Notes: a model not told the origin generated them from the sequence alone. Shown: positions 44,717 through 55,155, counted from the first letter of the stretch. The stretch: DNA of 56,411 bases from CAVPJC01 sp963705155 (GCA_963705155.1 CAVPJC010000009.1:1-56411), one strand, 5' to 3'. Numbers and translations: made by a program.

Positions 44717-47289
44717 CTGTCACCTGCAAGCTGTCGGTATCGGTACCGCCGTCGTCATCTACAACACTCAGGGTCACCGTGTAGGTGCCCAGGGCAGCAA
44801 AGCTGTGAACGGGCGTCAGCGTGCCACTTGCGTTGGCCCCATCGCCAAAATCCCACAGGATGGTGTGTGTATCTGCCGTTCCCTGGTCGGTGAATGCGCC
44901 ATTAAAAACTACCGGCACTTCCTGCATAGCCGTCAGGTCTAGCCCTGCGGCTACGCTGGGCGCAGCGTTGCGCACCGTGGTCTGGGTAACGCCAGCATCC
45001 TGACCGCCATCGCCATCCGACAATGTAATGTTGATCGCATAAACATCCTGCGCAGTGCCCGTCGGATTGTCATCGAGATATGTGTGCTGCTGATTGAAGC
45101 TGGTCGTACCGGCGGCGAGGTTGATGTTAGAGATGCTGCCATCACCCCAATCAATGATCATGGTAAATTCATCCAACGCTCCGGGATCGGATATATTTCC
45201 ACTGATGCTCGCATTATCATTTTCAAAAACAACCGGCGCGTTGAGACTGGTCAACTCTGGAGATACGTTGTTGACCGTGATGCTGGCAACTGCAGTATCA
45301 ACTGCCAGTCCATCGCTTACACTGACGGTAATATTGTACGTGTCGTTGGTCAGAACTCGCAGGATCGTCCCGGTAAAGATGGTCGGCATCGAAACTCGAT
45401 TGACCGGCAGATAGATTTAAAATGGTCTGCAGGCCATCCCCCCACTGGATGGTAACGGTATGGGCGTTGCTGGCATCCACGTCTTCAAAACTGCCATTCA
45501 AAACCGCCACGTTGTTTTCAGTAATCGTTGTCTGGTTTAAGCCCAGATCGCTGTCTACGATCTGGGGCGCATCATTTACACCATTGATGGTTAATGTTAC
45601 AGCGGCGGTATCGGTGATCCCGTCGCCGTCCAGGATCGTATAGGTAAAGACCTCCTGGCCTGCTTCGCCCGCTGCCAGCGCATCCCAGGAGGCGGAAGTG
45701 AGCGGATGGTAATCGAATGAGCCGTCGGCAGCGACGGTCAATTGACTGCCCGAGCCCAGGATTACCAGACTGCCCACTGCCGCCGGATCAGTGTTAATGG
45801 CAGACACCGAAAGCGATGTTCCTTCCGGGTCAACATCCACACCCTGGCCGGTATCGTCCAGGATTAGATTGCGCTGGATGCTGGTTTGCTCATCGGTGGT
45901 GTAACGATTATCGGAAGCCACCGGCGGGGCGTGGATTATTTTGTATAAGTAGGCAGACCCTTCATCCAGGCCGATGAACCCATCATCGTTAAGAGCGCCG
46001 ACAAGAAAATAATCACCGGAAATGTTAACAGCATTACCAAACCAGTCGTCTCCACGGATATCACTGGATGTCAGGTCTGTTTCTTCTCCCCATACGCCCG
46101 GCAGGTTCGGATCTGCCTTGAAAAGGTATGCTCGTCCCTGGTTCGCTCCAAAGGACCTCTCTTCTTTGGCGCGCCCACAACCAAATAGTCGTTCTGTATT
46201 GCCAGGCTGCTGCCAAATTGATCTGAGGCTGCCGCATTGCTGGCATCGATACGACTGGTCTGCCCCCAGTGATCCGGCCCGCCCTGATCGCGCAAGAAAG
46301 TGAACACCGCGCCCTGATTCGGCCCTCCACTGCCATCGGCAAACATCGCTCCAGAAACCATCCGGTCACCTTCGAGATCGACACTGGCCCCGAGATTATC
46401 TCCAACCGAGGCGTCGCTGGCGGTCTTCCGGGCAATCTCGCCCCAGGCATCTGTACCGCCGAAATTACGGTAGAAGACATATACCGCTCCCTGATCAGCG
46501 CCAGCGCTGCCATCTGCCAGCGGCGCTCCGACAGAAAGCGTGTCCTGATACAGAGCCACAGATTCCCCAAAATTCTCCCCGGGTGATGGATTGCTCGCAT
46601 ATATTTCCTTAACCAGGCCCCAGTTGTTCGGGCCGCCCAGGTTTCGGTAAAAAATCAAAACAGAACCCTGGTCGACCCCACCCGAGCCATCCGTAAATGG
46701 CGCACCCACCACCAATGTATCACCGTAGAGGGCAATCGACCTGCCAAAAAGATCTGATCCGGAAGCAGCAAAGAAGATCTTTAACCTGGCCCCAGTTATC
46801 GCTTCCGCCCTGGTCGCGCTCGAAAATATAAACAGCGCCCTGGTCAGGCAAAATTGTATTGCTGGCATTGGGAGATCCGATGGCCACTGTATTCGCGTAA
46901 ATCGCTGCCGACCAACCGAATAAATCTCCACCGGAGCCATCGCTGGCGGTTAGCTCCTTAAACTCGGTCCAAAGGTCGGGGGTACCCTGATCCTGGTAAA
47001 AAATATAGGCTGAACCCTGGTTATCATCCAAGCCAATATCATCGAAAGCTGCTGTGATAACAGCAACTCCACCGTCGATGGCAACATCGAAGCCAAATTC
47101 GTCGCCTACGGCGGGGTCAGATGCAAATAAATGCGCAACGAGATTCTGGAAGACGATATCAGGCGCGGCCTGCACCGTCCGGGCACGCACACCCGGCAGC
47201 CCCAGGATAGTCCCCAGGCACAAAAAAGCCAGGAAAAGCCCAAGGAACGGATGATAATACCGGTTTTTAAGTCGAATGAAGGTGTCCAT
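44670..47289 (-). CDS. secreted FG-GAP/PKD repeat surface protein, frameshifted
   Basis: Large exported protein, about 872 codons. A signal peptide (FLGLFLAFLCLGTILGLPG, ending VQA) is followed by six or so FG-GAP repeats of about 55-60 residues (e.g. FGRSIALYGDTLVVGAP, then DQGAVYVFYRN, WGEI), then a cadherin-like/VCBS-type module (LTINGVNDAPQIV), and two or three PKD-like domains (WGDGSISNINLAAG, WDFGDGANASG). It ends RRYWLYLPTVSR, a short tail like those on exported proteins of Chloroflexota. Frameshifts near 46765, 46110 and 45420 divide it. FG-GAP domains bind Ca2+ and mediate adhesion or ligand binding. Start ATG at 47289 after AGGA; 11 bases downstream of ettA. Confidence 0.84.
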
Positions 47290-47300
47290 TTCAATATATC

Positions 47301-48974
47301 CTAACGGGTCAGACCTCGATATTTAATCCGGTGCGGCCGGTCTGCCTCCTGGCCCAGGCGTTTCTTACGGTCGGCTTCGTAATCCGACCAGGTGCCTTCA
47401 AACCAACGCACCTGTGAATCGCCTTCAAAAGCCAGGATGTGTGTGCATACCCGGTCGAGAAACCAGCGGTCATGCGAGACGATAACAGCGCAGCCGGCAA
47501 AATTCTCGATGGCTTCCTCGAGCGAACGCAGCGTGTTCACATCCAGATCGTTGGTGGGCTCATCCAACAGGATCACATTGGCCTGGTGGGTGAGCATTTT
47601 TGCCAGATGGACGCGGTTACGCTCGCCGCCTGAAAGCGCGCCAACCTTCTTTTGCTGGTCGGAGCCCAGAAAATTGAAGCTGGAGACATAAGCGCGTGAG
47701 TTCATCTTGCGGCTGCCCAGCACAAGCAGCTCTTCTCCTGCGGTAATTTCCTCCCACACGGTTTTTTCTGCATCCAGGGCGGCGCGGCTCTGATCTACGT
47801 AAGCCAGCAAGACAGTGTCGCCGATTTTGATCGTTCCAGAATCGGGGGTTTCCTGGCTGGTAATCATGCGCAACAGGGTGGTTTTCCCGGCGCCGTTGGG
47901 GCCGATGACGCCCACAATGCTGCCCGGTGGAATACTAAAAGTGGCCTGATCGAGCAAAAGCCGGTCGCCATATGCCTTGGTCACCCCCTTGAGCTCAACG
48001 ACGATATCCCCCAGGCGTGGGCCAGGCGGAATGTAGATCTCCAGATTTTCGCGGCGTTGCTCATACTCCTGGCCCAGCAGTTTCTCATAGGCTGTAACGC
48101 GCGCCTTGCCCTTGGCCTGGCGCGCTTTGGGCGACATGCTGATCCATTCCAGCTCACGTTCGAGCGTCTTCTGGCGTTTGGTTTCGGTTTTTTCTTCCTT
48201 GGCAAGGCGGTCTTTCTTCTGTTCCAGCCACGAAGAGTAATTTCCTTTCCAGGGAATGCCAAAACCGCGATCCAGCTCCAGGATCCAGCCCGCCACATTG
48301 TCCAGGAAGTAGCGATCATGCGTGACGGCAATGACAGTGCCCTTGTACTGCTGCAGGTGGCGCTCCAGCCAGGCCACCGATTCGGCGTCCAGGTGGTTGG
48401 TTGGCTCATCCAGAAGCAGGATATCCGGTTCTGTAAGCAACAGGCGGGTGAGGGCCACGCGGCGGCGTTCGCCGCCGGAAAGAATTGAAACCGGCGTATC
48501 ACCGGGCGGGCAGCGCAGGGCGTCCATGGCCATATCCAGGCGGCTGTCCAACGTCCAGGCTTCGTGCTTATCCAGCTCTTCCTGCAGGCGGGATTGTTCA
48601 GCAATCAGCGTATCAAAGTCTGCGTCTGGCTCGGCAAACTTTGCGCTCACTTCATCAAATTGCTGCAACATGGCAACAATCGGTTGGACGGCTTCCTCGA
48701 CCACCTGCTTAACCGTTTTACCGGCATCCAGCACGGGTTCCTGTTCCAGCAAGCCCACACTGTAGCCTTTGGATAGCGCCGTCTCACCAATGTAATCGTT
48801 ATCCACGCCTGCCATAATGCGCAGCAGGGTGCTTTTGCCTGAACCGTTCAGACCGAGTACGCCAATTTTAGCGCCGTAGTAAAAGCCCAGCGAAATATCA
48901 CGTAATACCTGCTTGTTGGGCGGGTAGATCCGCCCAACGCGCACCATGGAGTAAATTACCTGTTGATCAGCCAT
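47301..48974 (-). CDS. ettA: energy-dependent translational throttle protein EttA
   Basis: Ribosome-associated ABC-F ATPase, 557 aa, the family length. First ATPase domain: Walker A GLNGSGKST near residue 42, signature LSGGERRRVALTRLL, Walker B ILLLDEPTNHLDAES. The linker between domains (ERELEWISMSPKARQAKGKARV) is the arm that contacts the P-site tRNA. Second ATPase domain: GPNGAGKTT, LSGGERNRVHLAKML and VILLDEPTNDLDVNT. EttA gates the first peptide-bond step according to ATP/ADP ratio. It follows the radical SAM gene by 13 bases, suggesting an operon with hutU. Confidence 0.96.
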   Translation of the reverse strand: MADQQVIYSMVRVGRIYPPNKQVLRDISLGFYYGAKIGVLGLNGSGKSTLLRIMAGVDNDYIGETALSKGYSVGLLEQEPVLDAGKTVKQVVEEAVQPIVAMLQQFDEVSAKFAEPDADFDTLIAEQSRLQEELDKHEAWTLDSRLDMAMDALRCPPGDTPVSILSGGERRRVALTRLLLTEPDILLLDEPTNHLDAESVAWLERHLQQYKGTVIAVTHDRYFLDNVAGWILELDRGFGIPWKGNYSSWLEQKKDRLAKEEKTETKRQKTLERELEWISMSPKARQAKGKARVTAYEKLLGQEYEQRRENLEIYIPPGPRLGDIVVELKGVTKAYGDRLLLDQATFSIPPGSIVGVIGPNGAGKTTLLRMITSQETPDSGTIKIGDTVLLAYVDQSRAALDAEKTVWEEITAGEELLVLGSRKMNSRAYVSSFNFLGSDQQKKVGALSGGERNRVHLAKMLTHQANVILLDEPTNDLDVNTLRSLEEAIENFAGCAVIVSHDRWFLDRVCTHILAFEGDSQVRWFEGTWSDYEADRKKRLGQEADRPHRIKYRGLTR

Positions 48975-48987
48975 AAATCATTTTATC

Positions 48988-50146
48988 CTATTGTGCCATG
49001 ACCCGACCTTTCAGTACCGATTGCTCCACTGCCCGGGCGGTATCGGAGGTCATATTGGGAATGCTCAAGATACCTTTGTACCCGAGCGTGCGATAAACCA
49101 GGCCGGCATCTTGAACCAGGTCTTCAATAGCCCAGGCAGCTTTACGATACTCCCACACCCTGCCCTGACTGGCTCCATCCAGCTCCAGGGAATAGGCACG
49201 ATTGGCCAGGTATTCGACAATGGTTTTATTCAGTTCGCGCCGCTCGCCCGGGATGATCGGGCGCGGCATCCGGTCTTGAATATGGTATTGTTCGCACAAT
49301 TCACGTATGCGTCGCGCTAGCCGCAGATGGTGATCTCCAGCAGGGCCGTAGCTGCCAGGTGGATAGAGTTCCTGATACCGGGCAAGCAGGTCTGGAAAAC
49401 GCTGGCCGACGGCTGAGAGGAAGAAATCGCGTTGCTGGTCGGCCAGTGTCAACGTGCTGCAGAGCACAAATTGTCCCCCGTGATCTGCCGTCCAGCGCAC
49501 TACCTGCTGCAAATTGGCATCATCATCGCAAACACCCGGCAAGACCGGCATCAGGCAGGTTCCGGTAAGAATACCTGCCGCGGCAAGTTTTGCCATGGCC
49601 TCGAAGCGCTTTCCGGGAGGCGGAGCCAGGTTTTCCATCTGGCGGGCGCGAGGATAGCCCGGTGAATCGGGTGTGGAAATGATACTGAAGGCCACAACAG
49701 CCCGGGATCGCGCCTGAATATCCTGCAAGATATCCAGATCGCGCAGCACCAGTGGAGAGCGTTCCAAAACCAACACCGGAAAACCCAGCTCGCTGCAAAC
49801 CTGGAGCATCTTCGCGCGAGAGCAGAAATTTGCGCTCAGCGGGCTGGTAATCGCCGGTGAAGACTGCGTCCAGTGCGGCGCCGCTTAATCCGCGCCGCAG
49901 CAGCTCGGCGGCATTTTCTTTAACCTGGATCTGATAGGCGAAATCACCCGGGTCATCATAGGGTGAATATTTGCGCTCACGGCAGTAGCAAAACAGGCAG
50001 CCGTGCTGGCAGCCCAGGTACGGGTAGGCGGAATAGCGGCACCAGAACCAGTGGTCGGGGCGCGTACTTTTATTCACGACCGAAGCCGGCCGGTAAAGCT
50101 TAAAGACAGTACGGCGTCCCAATGGCTTATCCTGAGGCAGGCTCAA
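48988..50146 (-). CDS. PA0069-family radical SAM protein (SplB-like), frameshifted
   Basis: About 385 codons. It begins MSLPQDKPLGRR from a TTG start at 50146 that overlaps the hutU stop as TTGA, then has the radical SAM cluster motif GCQHGCLFCYCRE (C-x3-C-x2-C) within YSAYPYLGCQHGCLFCY. After a frameshift near 49815 the second part continues MLQVCSELGFPVLVLERSPLVLRDLDIL, FSIISTPDSPGYP, RPIIPGERRELN. The pattern fits the SPL-like radical SAM group (PA0069), a family related to spore photoproduct lyase with no confirmed reaction. No SAM-accessory gene is seen nearby. Confidence 0.83.
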
Positions 50147-51804
50147 TGCTCGGGGGGCAGCATGGGCATTTTGATGCCGTGCCGCCTGGCTGCCCGGATG
50201 GCGATCTCGTATCCGGCATCGGCGTGACGCACAACACCCATCCCCGGGTCGCTGGTGAGCACACGCTCCAGGCGAGCGGCAGCCTCGGGTGTGCCATCGG
50301 CCACAATGACCTGCCCGGCGTGCTGGCTGTAGCCGATGCCCACGCCCCCGCCGTGGTGGAATGAAACCCAGGTAGCGCCGCCCACGGCGTTGACCAGGGC
50401 ATTCAAGATGGGCCAATCGCTGACCGCATCGGTGCCATCCAGCATGCCTTCTGTCTCACGGTTGGGAGAGGCTACTGAACCGGCATCCAGATGATCCCGG
50501 CCGATGACGATGGGCGCTCTGACGATGCCCTCAGCCACCAGGTTATTGAATACCTGCCCGGCCAGGGCGCGCTCGCCATAACCCAGCCAGCAAATCCGAG
50601 ATGGAAGACCCTGGAAGGGGATCTTCTCGCGTGCCATGCGCATCCAACGCAGCAGGTGTTGATCTTCCGGGAACAATTCCATCACGGCTTCGTCGGTGCG
50701 GTAGATGTCTTCGGGATCGCCGGAGAGCGCCACCCAGCGGAAGGGGCCTTTGCCCTCGCAAAACAGCGGGCGGATATAGGCAGGAACAAATCCGGGGAAA
50801 TTGAAAGCATCTTTGACGCCCTCATCGTAGGCACGCTGGCGCAGGTTGTTACCATAATCGAATACTTCGGCGCCGTGGCGCTGGAAATCCAACATGGCCT
50901 GCACGTGTTTAGCCATGGACTGCATTGAACGCCGGGCATATTCCTCCGGGTCGGCGGCGCGCAGGGCATCCGCCTGGGTCACGCTCAACCCGGCAGGGAT
51001 GTACATGCTGACGTCATGAGCAGGGGTCTGGTCGGTGACCACATCGGGGATCACGCCGCGCATGGCCAATTCCGGATAGATCTCGGCCGCGTTGCCGATC
51101 AGAGCAATCGACCTGGGGGTCTCGTCCTGTTTGCAGGCTTCCACCAGGGTCATGGCCTCTTCGAGGCTATCTACCACCACATCCACGTAACCAATCTGCT
51201 GGCGGCGCAGGGCGCGGGCGGGGTCGGCTTCCACAATCAAGCCAATGCCTTCATTCATGGTGATTGCCAGGGGTTGTGCGCCGCCCATGCCGCCCAGGCC
51301 GGCAGTGAGGACAAACTTTCCCCTGAGAGAAGGCCAGCCGCGCTGGCGCGCCAGCGATCCCAGAGTTTCGTAGGTGCCCTGCAGGATGCCCTGGGTTCCG
51401 ATGTAGATCCACGATCCGGCAGTCATCTGACCATACATGATCAAGCCCCTGGCTGCCAGCTCATCAAAATGCTGCTGGGTGGCCCAGTGGGGTACGAGGT
51501 TGGAGTTGGCGATCAAGACACGCGGGGCATCCGTGTGGGTCTTAAAGATCACCACGGGTTTTCCCGATTGGACCAGCAGTGTCTCATCGTTTTCCAGATC
51601 GCGCAGGCTGTCCAGAATGGCGTCGAAGGCTTCCCAGCTGCGGGCAGCCTGACCACGCCCGCCATAGACCACCAGGTCTTGCGGGCGCTCGGCAACATCC
51701 GGATCTAGGTTATTTTGGATCATCCGGTAGGCGGCTTCTGTAAGCCAGGATTTACAATGAAGCTGAGTGCCATGCGGGGCGCGAACGACTCTTTGACCAG
51801 ACAT
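50143..51804 (-). CDS. hutU: urocanate hydratase
   Basis: Urocanase converts urocanate to 4-imidazolone-5-propionate in histidine degradation; NAD+ acts as an electrophile. 553 aa, full length. Conserved stretches: VVYGGRGQAAR, GKPVVIFKTHTDAPRVLIANS, YGQMTAGSWIYIGTQGI, the NAD-binding GLGGMGGAQPLA, SALIGNAA-like SIALIGNAAEIYPEL, and GGATWVSFHHGGGVGIGYSQHAG. The ATG at 51804 follows AGGAGG. hutH, hutI and hutG are absent from this neighbourhood; the imidazolonepropionase-like protein at 16460 is in the distant island. Its own promoter is at 51949-51921. The TTGA overlap links it with the radical SAM gene. Confidence 0.96.
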   Translation of the reverse strand: MSGQRVVRAPHGTQLHCKSWLTEAAYRMIQNNLDPDVAERPQDLVVYGGRGQAARSWEAFDAILDSLRDLENDETLLVQSGKPVVIFKTHTDAPRVLIANSNLVPHWATQQHFDELAARGLIMYGQMTAGSWIYIGTQGILQGTYETLGSLARQRGWPSLRGKFVLTAGLGGMGGAQPLAITMNEGIGLIVEADPARALRRQQIGYVDVVVDSLEEAMTLVEACKQDETPRSIALIGNAAEIYPELAMRGVIPDVVTDQTPAHDVSMYIPAGLSVTQADALRAADPEEYARRSMQSMAKHVQAMLDFQRHGAEVFDYGNNLRQRAYDEGVKDAFNFPGFVPAYIRPLFCEGKGPFRWVALSGDPEDIYRTDEAVMELFPEDQHLLRWMRMAREKIPFQGLPSRICWLGYGERALAGQVFNNLVAEGIVRAPIVIGRDHLDAGSVASPNRETEGMLDGTDAVSDWPILNALVNAVGGATWVSFHHGGGVGIGYSQHAGQVIVADGTPEAAARLERVLTSDPGMGVVRHADAGYEIAIRAARRHGIKMPMLPPEH

Positions 51805-51920
51805 GCTTGCCTCCTGTAGTAGAAAGAATACATCCGGGGAGATTTTTTACAGGCTAAGCCGGGGTCGACGTGCAGCATTTCCCCACAGCATTGCATACCA
51901 TAAAATCCCTCTCAGCTTTG

Positions 51921-51949
51921 ATTATACGCTGTGACGAATGGACAAGCAA
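51921..51949 (-). promoter_or_regulatory. promoter of the hutU operon
   Basis: Minus strand TTGCTT (51949-51944), 17-base spacer, TATAAT (51926-51921). The start near 51914 gives a leader of about 110 bases before the ATG at 51804. Confidence 0.6.
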
Positions 51950-51961
51950 TTCATTGGATGG

Positions 51962-52003
51962 AATATAAAAATTTGGGCGGCAGCAGGCCACCGCCCAAAT
52001 GGT
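51962..52003 (-). terminator. Rho-independent terminator of the Rrf2 gene
   Basis: Perfect 10-bp stem (ATTTGGGCGG at 51971-51980 pairing with CCGCCCAAAT at 51991-52000) with a 10-base loop; on the minus strand it is followed by a T-run (TTTTATATTC). It lies 60 bases past the Rrf2 stop and just upstream of the hutU promoter. Confidence 0.85.
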
Positions 52004-52062
52004 TACACAATCGAACTCGTAAGAGCTGAATTGATATACTGGCACGCGACCTGAAGAATTGA

Positions 52063-52476
52063 TCAGGCGGGCTGGCGTTGGATGAAATGATTAAAAGTCG
52101 TAGCCTTCAAACGCTCAACCAGATCCACCTGGGCTTCGCACCACACCGGACGCATGGGGCAATCTTCCCCAAACTGGCACGAGCCACCGCGATCAGCCAC
52201 GCATTCGTTGAGTAAAATCGGGCCATCAATAGCTTCGATAACTTCCAGTAAAGAGATTTCACCGGCCGGGCGGGCAAGCGAGACGCCACCGCGGGCGCCA
52301 CGCGAAGTTTGCAGCAAACCTGCCACAGACAACTGCGATACAATCTTTGCCAGGAAGGATGGTGGAATGTGTTGTTCCTGGGCGATGTGACTGGTGGCGG
52401 CGCGTTGGTCGGGTTCCAGTTGCGAAAGATAATGGACTGCTCGGACTGCGTAATCAGCTTGACGAGTGATTTGCAT
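52063..52476 (-). CDS. Rrf2-family Fe-S transcriptional regulator
   Basis: 137 aa. A winged helix-turn-helix is at residues 1-65 (QADYAVRAVHYLSQL; TSHIAQEQHIPPSFLAKIVSQLSVAGLLQTSRGARGGVSLAR). Near the C-terminus three Cys in NECVADRGGSCQFGEDCPM give C-x7-C-x5-C, matching the Fe-S-binding region of IscR/NsrR-like members, so it likely senses iron-sulfur status, nitric oxide or oxidants. ATG at 52476; its promoter is at 52552-52524 and a terminator follows. It is divergent from UDP-glucose dehydrogenase, with two dyads between them. Confidence 0.92.
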   Translation of the reverse strand: MQITRQADYAVRAVHYLSQLEPDQRAATSHIAQEQHIPPSFLAKIVSQLSVAGLLQTSRGARGGVSLARPAGEISLLEVIEAIDGPILLNECVADRGGSCQFGEDCPMRPVWCEAQVDLVERLKATTFNHFIQRQPA

Positions 52477-52523
52477 TGTAGATACTCCTGGTTAAATTTT
52501 TACAAATAAGATTAAACAATGAT

Positions 52524-52552
52524 ATTTTAGACTGGTTTTAGCCTATTCACAA
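52524..52552 (-). promoter_or_regulatory. promoter of the Rrf2 gene
   Basis: Minus strand TTGTGA (52552-52547), 17-base spacer, TAAAAT (52529-52524). It gives a leader of about 40 bases. The dyads at 52563-52600 lie directly upstream of the -35. Confidence 0.65.
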
Positions 52553-52562
52553 GTGACAGATA

Positions 52563-52600
52563 TCATCCAAATTGGATGACGGTCATCTTATTTAGATGAC
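52563..52600. promoter_or_regulatory. two tandem operator dyads, TCATC-N7-GATGA
   Basis: Site 1 at 52563-52579 is TCATCCAAATTGGATGA, with 8-base perfect arms. Site 2 at 52582-52600 has GTCATCT and AGATGAC arms. Both share TCATC-N7-GATGA and their centres are 20 bases apart, about two helical turns. They are between the rrf2 and ugd genes and just upstream of the rrf2 -35, so they are good candidates for Rrf2 or another dimeric regulator's binding. Confidence 0.6.
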
Positions 52601-52771
52601 AATTTGCTATTTTGTGAACTGAAGAAAGGGCAAGTTATGGTAAGATAAGCGGCGTGTTCTAAAAAACCACAATGACATGCAAGGATTTATTCTCACTTCT
52701 GCAATTATTCTTCAGACCACATTCTGAAGGCGAAAGAAACGCAATTCCAATATTTTCGGAGGTTTAGCTAT

Positions 52772-54121
52772 ATGAAACAAATTTGTGTTATTGGTGTCGG
52801 TTACGTTGGGATTGTCACCGCGGCCTGTTTTGCCGATCTTGGTAATCACGTCAACGCCCTGGACATCAGCCAGGAAAAGATCGACGGCCTCAAGCGCGGT
52901 GAAATGCCCATCTATGAGCCGGGACTGAAAGATCTTGTCGACCGCAATGTGCACGCCGGGCGCATCACATTCACCACCTCCTACGCGGAGGGGTTGAAGG
53001 GCAGTGAATTTGTCTTCATTGCCGTGGGGACACCCTCCGGTGTGGACGGCGAAGCCGACCTGCGCTATGTGGCATCTGCGGCGGGCGATTGCCGAGCATA
53101 TGACCGGACCAACCATCGTGATCAACAAATCAACTGTCCCGGTGGGCACCGGAGACTGGGTGGCGGATATCATTCGCAGCAACCAGAAAACCCCAATCCC
53201 CTTTGCGGTGGTTTCCTGCCCTGAGTTTCTGCGGGAAGGTTCTGCCATCAGCGATTTCATGCAGCCGCACCGCACAGTGCTCGGTTCGCTGGACGCCGAT
53301 GCTGCCAACAAAGTGGCGCAACTGCACCTGCCGCTGCGCGCCCCGATCGTTATCACCGACCTGCGCACAGCCGAAATGATCAAATATGCCTCCAATGCAT
53401 TTCTGGCGACCAAGATTTCGTTTATCAACGAGATTGCCAATGTTTGCGAGGCGCTGGGGGCTGATGTTAAGGAAGTTGCGGCAGGAATGGGCTACGACAA
53501 GCGCATTGGCCCGTACTTCCTGGATGCAGGCCTGGGTTACGGCGGCTCGTGTTTTCCCAAGGATGTCAAAGCATTGGCTTTCATGGCGGCTGAAAAAGGG
53601 CGCCACCCACAGCTTTTGAACGCAGTAATGGAAATTAACAACGACCGCCGTCCAATGGCGGTGGCCCGCTTGAAGGATATGATGGGCAATCTGATGGGGC
53701 GCACGGTGGGATTGCTGGGGCTTTCCTTCAAACCCAACACTGATGACATGCGCGATGCTCCGGCGATCACCATTGCCGAAAATCTGATTCGGCCGGCGCC
53801 ACAGTGCGCGCCTACGATCCTGTGGCGATGGAGATTGCTAAAAACCTGCTGCCCGGGGTCGAAATGTTTGATGACCCGTATTCGATGGCCGAAGGTTGTG
53901 ATGCCCTGATGGTCATCACAGAATGGAATGAGTTTAAGCAGCTGGATCTGGAACGCGTTCGCCAGCTGATGCGCCAGCCGGTGATGTTTGACGGTCGTAA
54001 TATCTATGATCCCGATGTGATGGATCGCCTGGGCTTCCAGTATCGCGGCCTGGGCCGTGGCTACGGCGATGCCAAGAATGAAGACCATACCCGGTCCGAA
54101 TTCATCAAGGCCTCATTGTAG
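52772..54121 (+). CDS. ugd: UDP-glucose 6-dehydrogenase, frameshifted
   Basis: NAD-dependent two-step oxidation of UDP-glucose to UDP-glucuronate, a precursor for surface polysaccharides. 450 codons net. Motifs: N-terminal Rossmann VIGVGYVGIVTAACFADLG, EFVFIAVGTPS, INKSTVPVGTGDWV, AEMIKYASNAFLATKISFINE, the catalytic Cys in GYGGSCFPKDVKAL, GLSFKPNTDDMRDAP, and the C-terminal domain DALMVITEWNEF and MFDGRNIYDP. Frameshifts near 53085 and 53800 cancel each other, so the ends share one frame. GGAGGT precedes the ATG at 52772. A weak promoter, TTGTGA (52612) with TATGGT (52636), lies upstream. Confidence 0.93.
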
Positions 54122-54168
54122 AGGTAACCTGCAAGACCTGCCGGGAACAGATTAATCGAACGCAAATG

Positions 54169-54210
54169 CCGGGATTCCGGGGCGTACAGCGCCTCTGAGT
54201 CCCGGTTTTT
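54169..54210 (+). terminator. probable terminator after ugd
   Basis: Outer stem CCGGGA/TCCCGG with an inner GGGCG/CGCC-type hairpin, followed by TTTTT at 54206-54210. The stem is broken by internal unpaired bases. Confidence 0.5.
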
Positions 54211-54253
54211 CAGCAGACAACCGGCATCAAAGACACCAGGAACGGAAACCAGC

Positions 54254-55155
54254 ATGCAAAAGAACGACCGCCGCCCGGCGGTGTGCAACTACGAAGGATC
54301 AGATTATCAGACCACTTTCTGGGAGCAGGGCGGCCGCGCCTATGAAGACCAGACGGAGGCAGTTGCCCTGCGGCGGCTTCTGCCAGCCAGCGGCAGGCTA
54401 TTGCTGGAAATTGGCGCCGGCGCCGGGCGAAACACACCCCGCTACCACAACTTTAAGCGGATCGTGCTGCTGGATTATTCGCGCACCCAGTTGGAGCAGG
54501 CCCGCCAGCGCCTGGGAGAGAGCGAGCGGTATATCTATGTTGCGGCTGATGCCTACCGTCTGCCCTTCGTGCCGGGATTGTTCGACACCGCAACGATGAT
54601 CCGTACCCTGCACCACATGGCAGATGCGCCGCGTGCCCTGGCCCAGGTGCGGCGTGTGCTGCAACCGGGGGGAAGGTTTATCCTGGAATTTGCCAACAAG
54701 CAAAACTTGAAGGCCATCGTGCGTTATGCGTTCCGCAGCCAGGCCTGGAGCCCCTTCAGCCTGGAGCCGGTTGAGTTTGCCACGCTCAATTTCGATTTTC
54801 ACCCGCGTGCGGTGCGCGCCTGGCTGGGTGAGAACCGGTTTGTGGTGGAGCGCCAGTTGACCGTTTCACACTTCCGCACCGGGCTGCTCAAGCGCATGGT
54901 GCCATTGCGCATGCTGGTGGCGATGGATGCCCTGGCGCAGCTCAGCGGCAACTGGTGGCAATTGACCCCCAGTGTATTTGTGCTCGCCCGGGCCGAGGGC
55001 AGGGTGCGGCGGTCTTGCAGCCCAAATCAGTTGCTGATTTCTTCTGCTGCCCGGAATGCGAAACTTTCCCCCTGGTGGAAACACCGCAGGCTATGCTGTG
55101 CCCTGCCTGCGCCCGGCGCTGGGAATACCGGGATGGGATATACCAGTTCCACTAA
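54254..55155 (+). CDS. class I SAM methyltransferase with C-terminal zinc ribbon, frameshifted
   Basis: About 300 codons. The methyltransferase fold shows LLLEIGAGAGRNTPRYH (motif I), IVLLDYSRTQLEQAR, AADAYRLPFVPGLFDTA, RTLHHMADAPRALAQVRRVLQPGGRFILEF. After a frameshift near 55000 a zinc-ribbon follows (FFCCPECETFPLVE, MLCPACARRWEYRDGIYQF), Trm112-like, with paired CxxC knuckles. Substrate unknown; such methylases may act on polyketide, lipid or ubiquinone-like small molecules. The ATG at 54254 follows GGAA. It converges with the second methyltransferase, overlapping it by 4 bases. Confidence 0.8.

Noticed and set aside
51016..51708. Open frame of 230 codons on the plus strand
   Set aside because: It is antisense to intact, highly conserved hutU.
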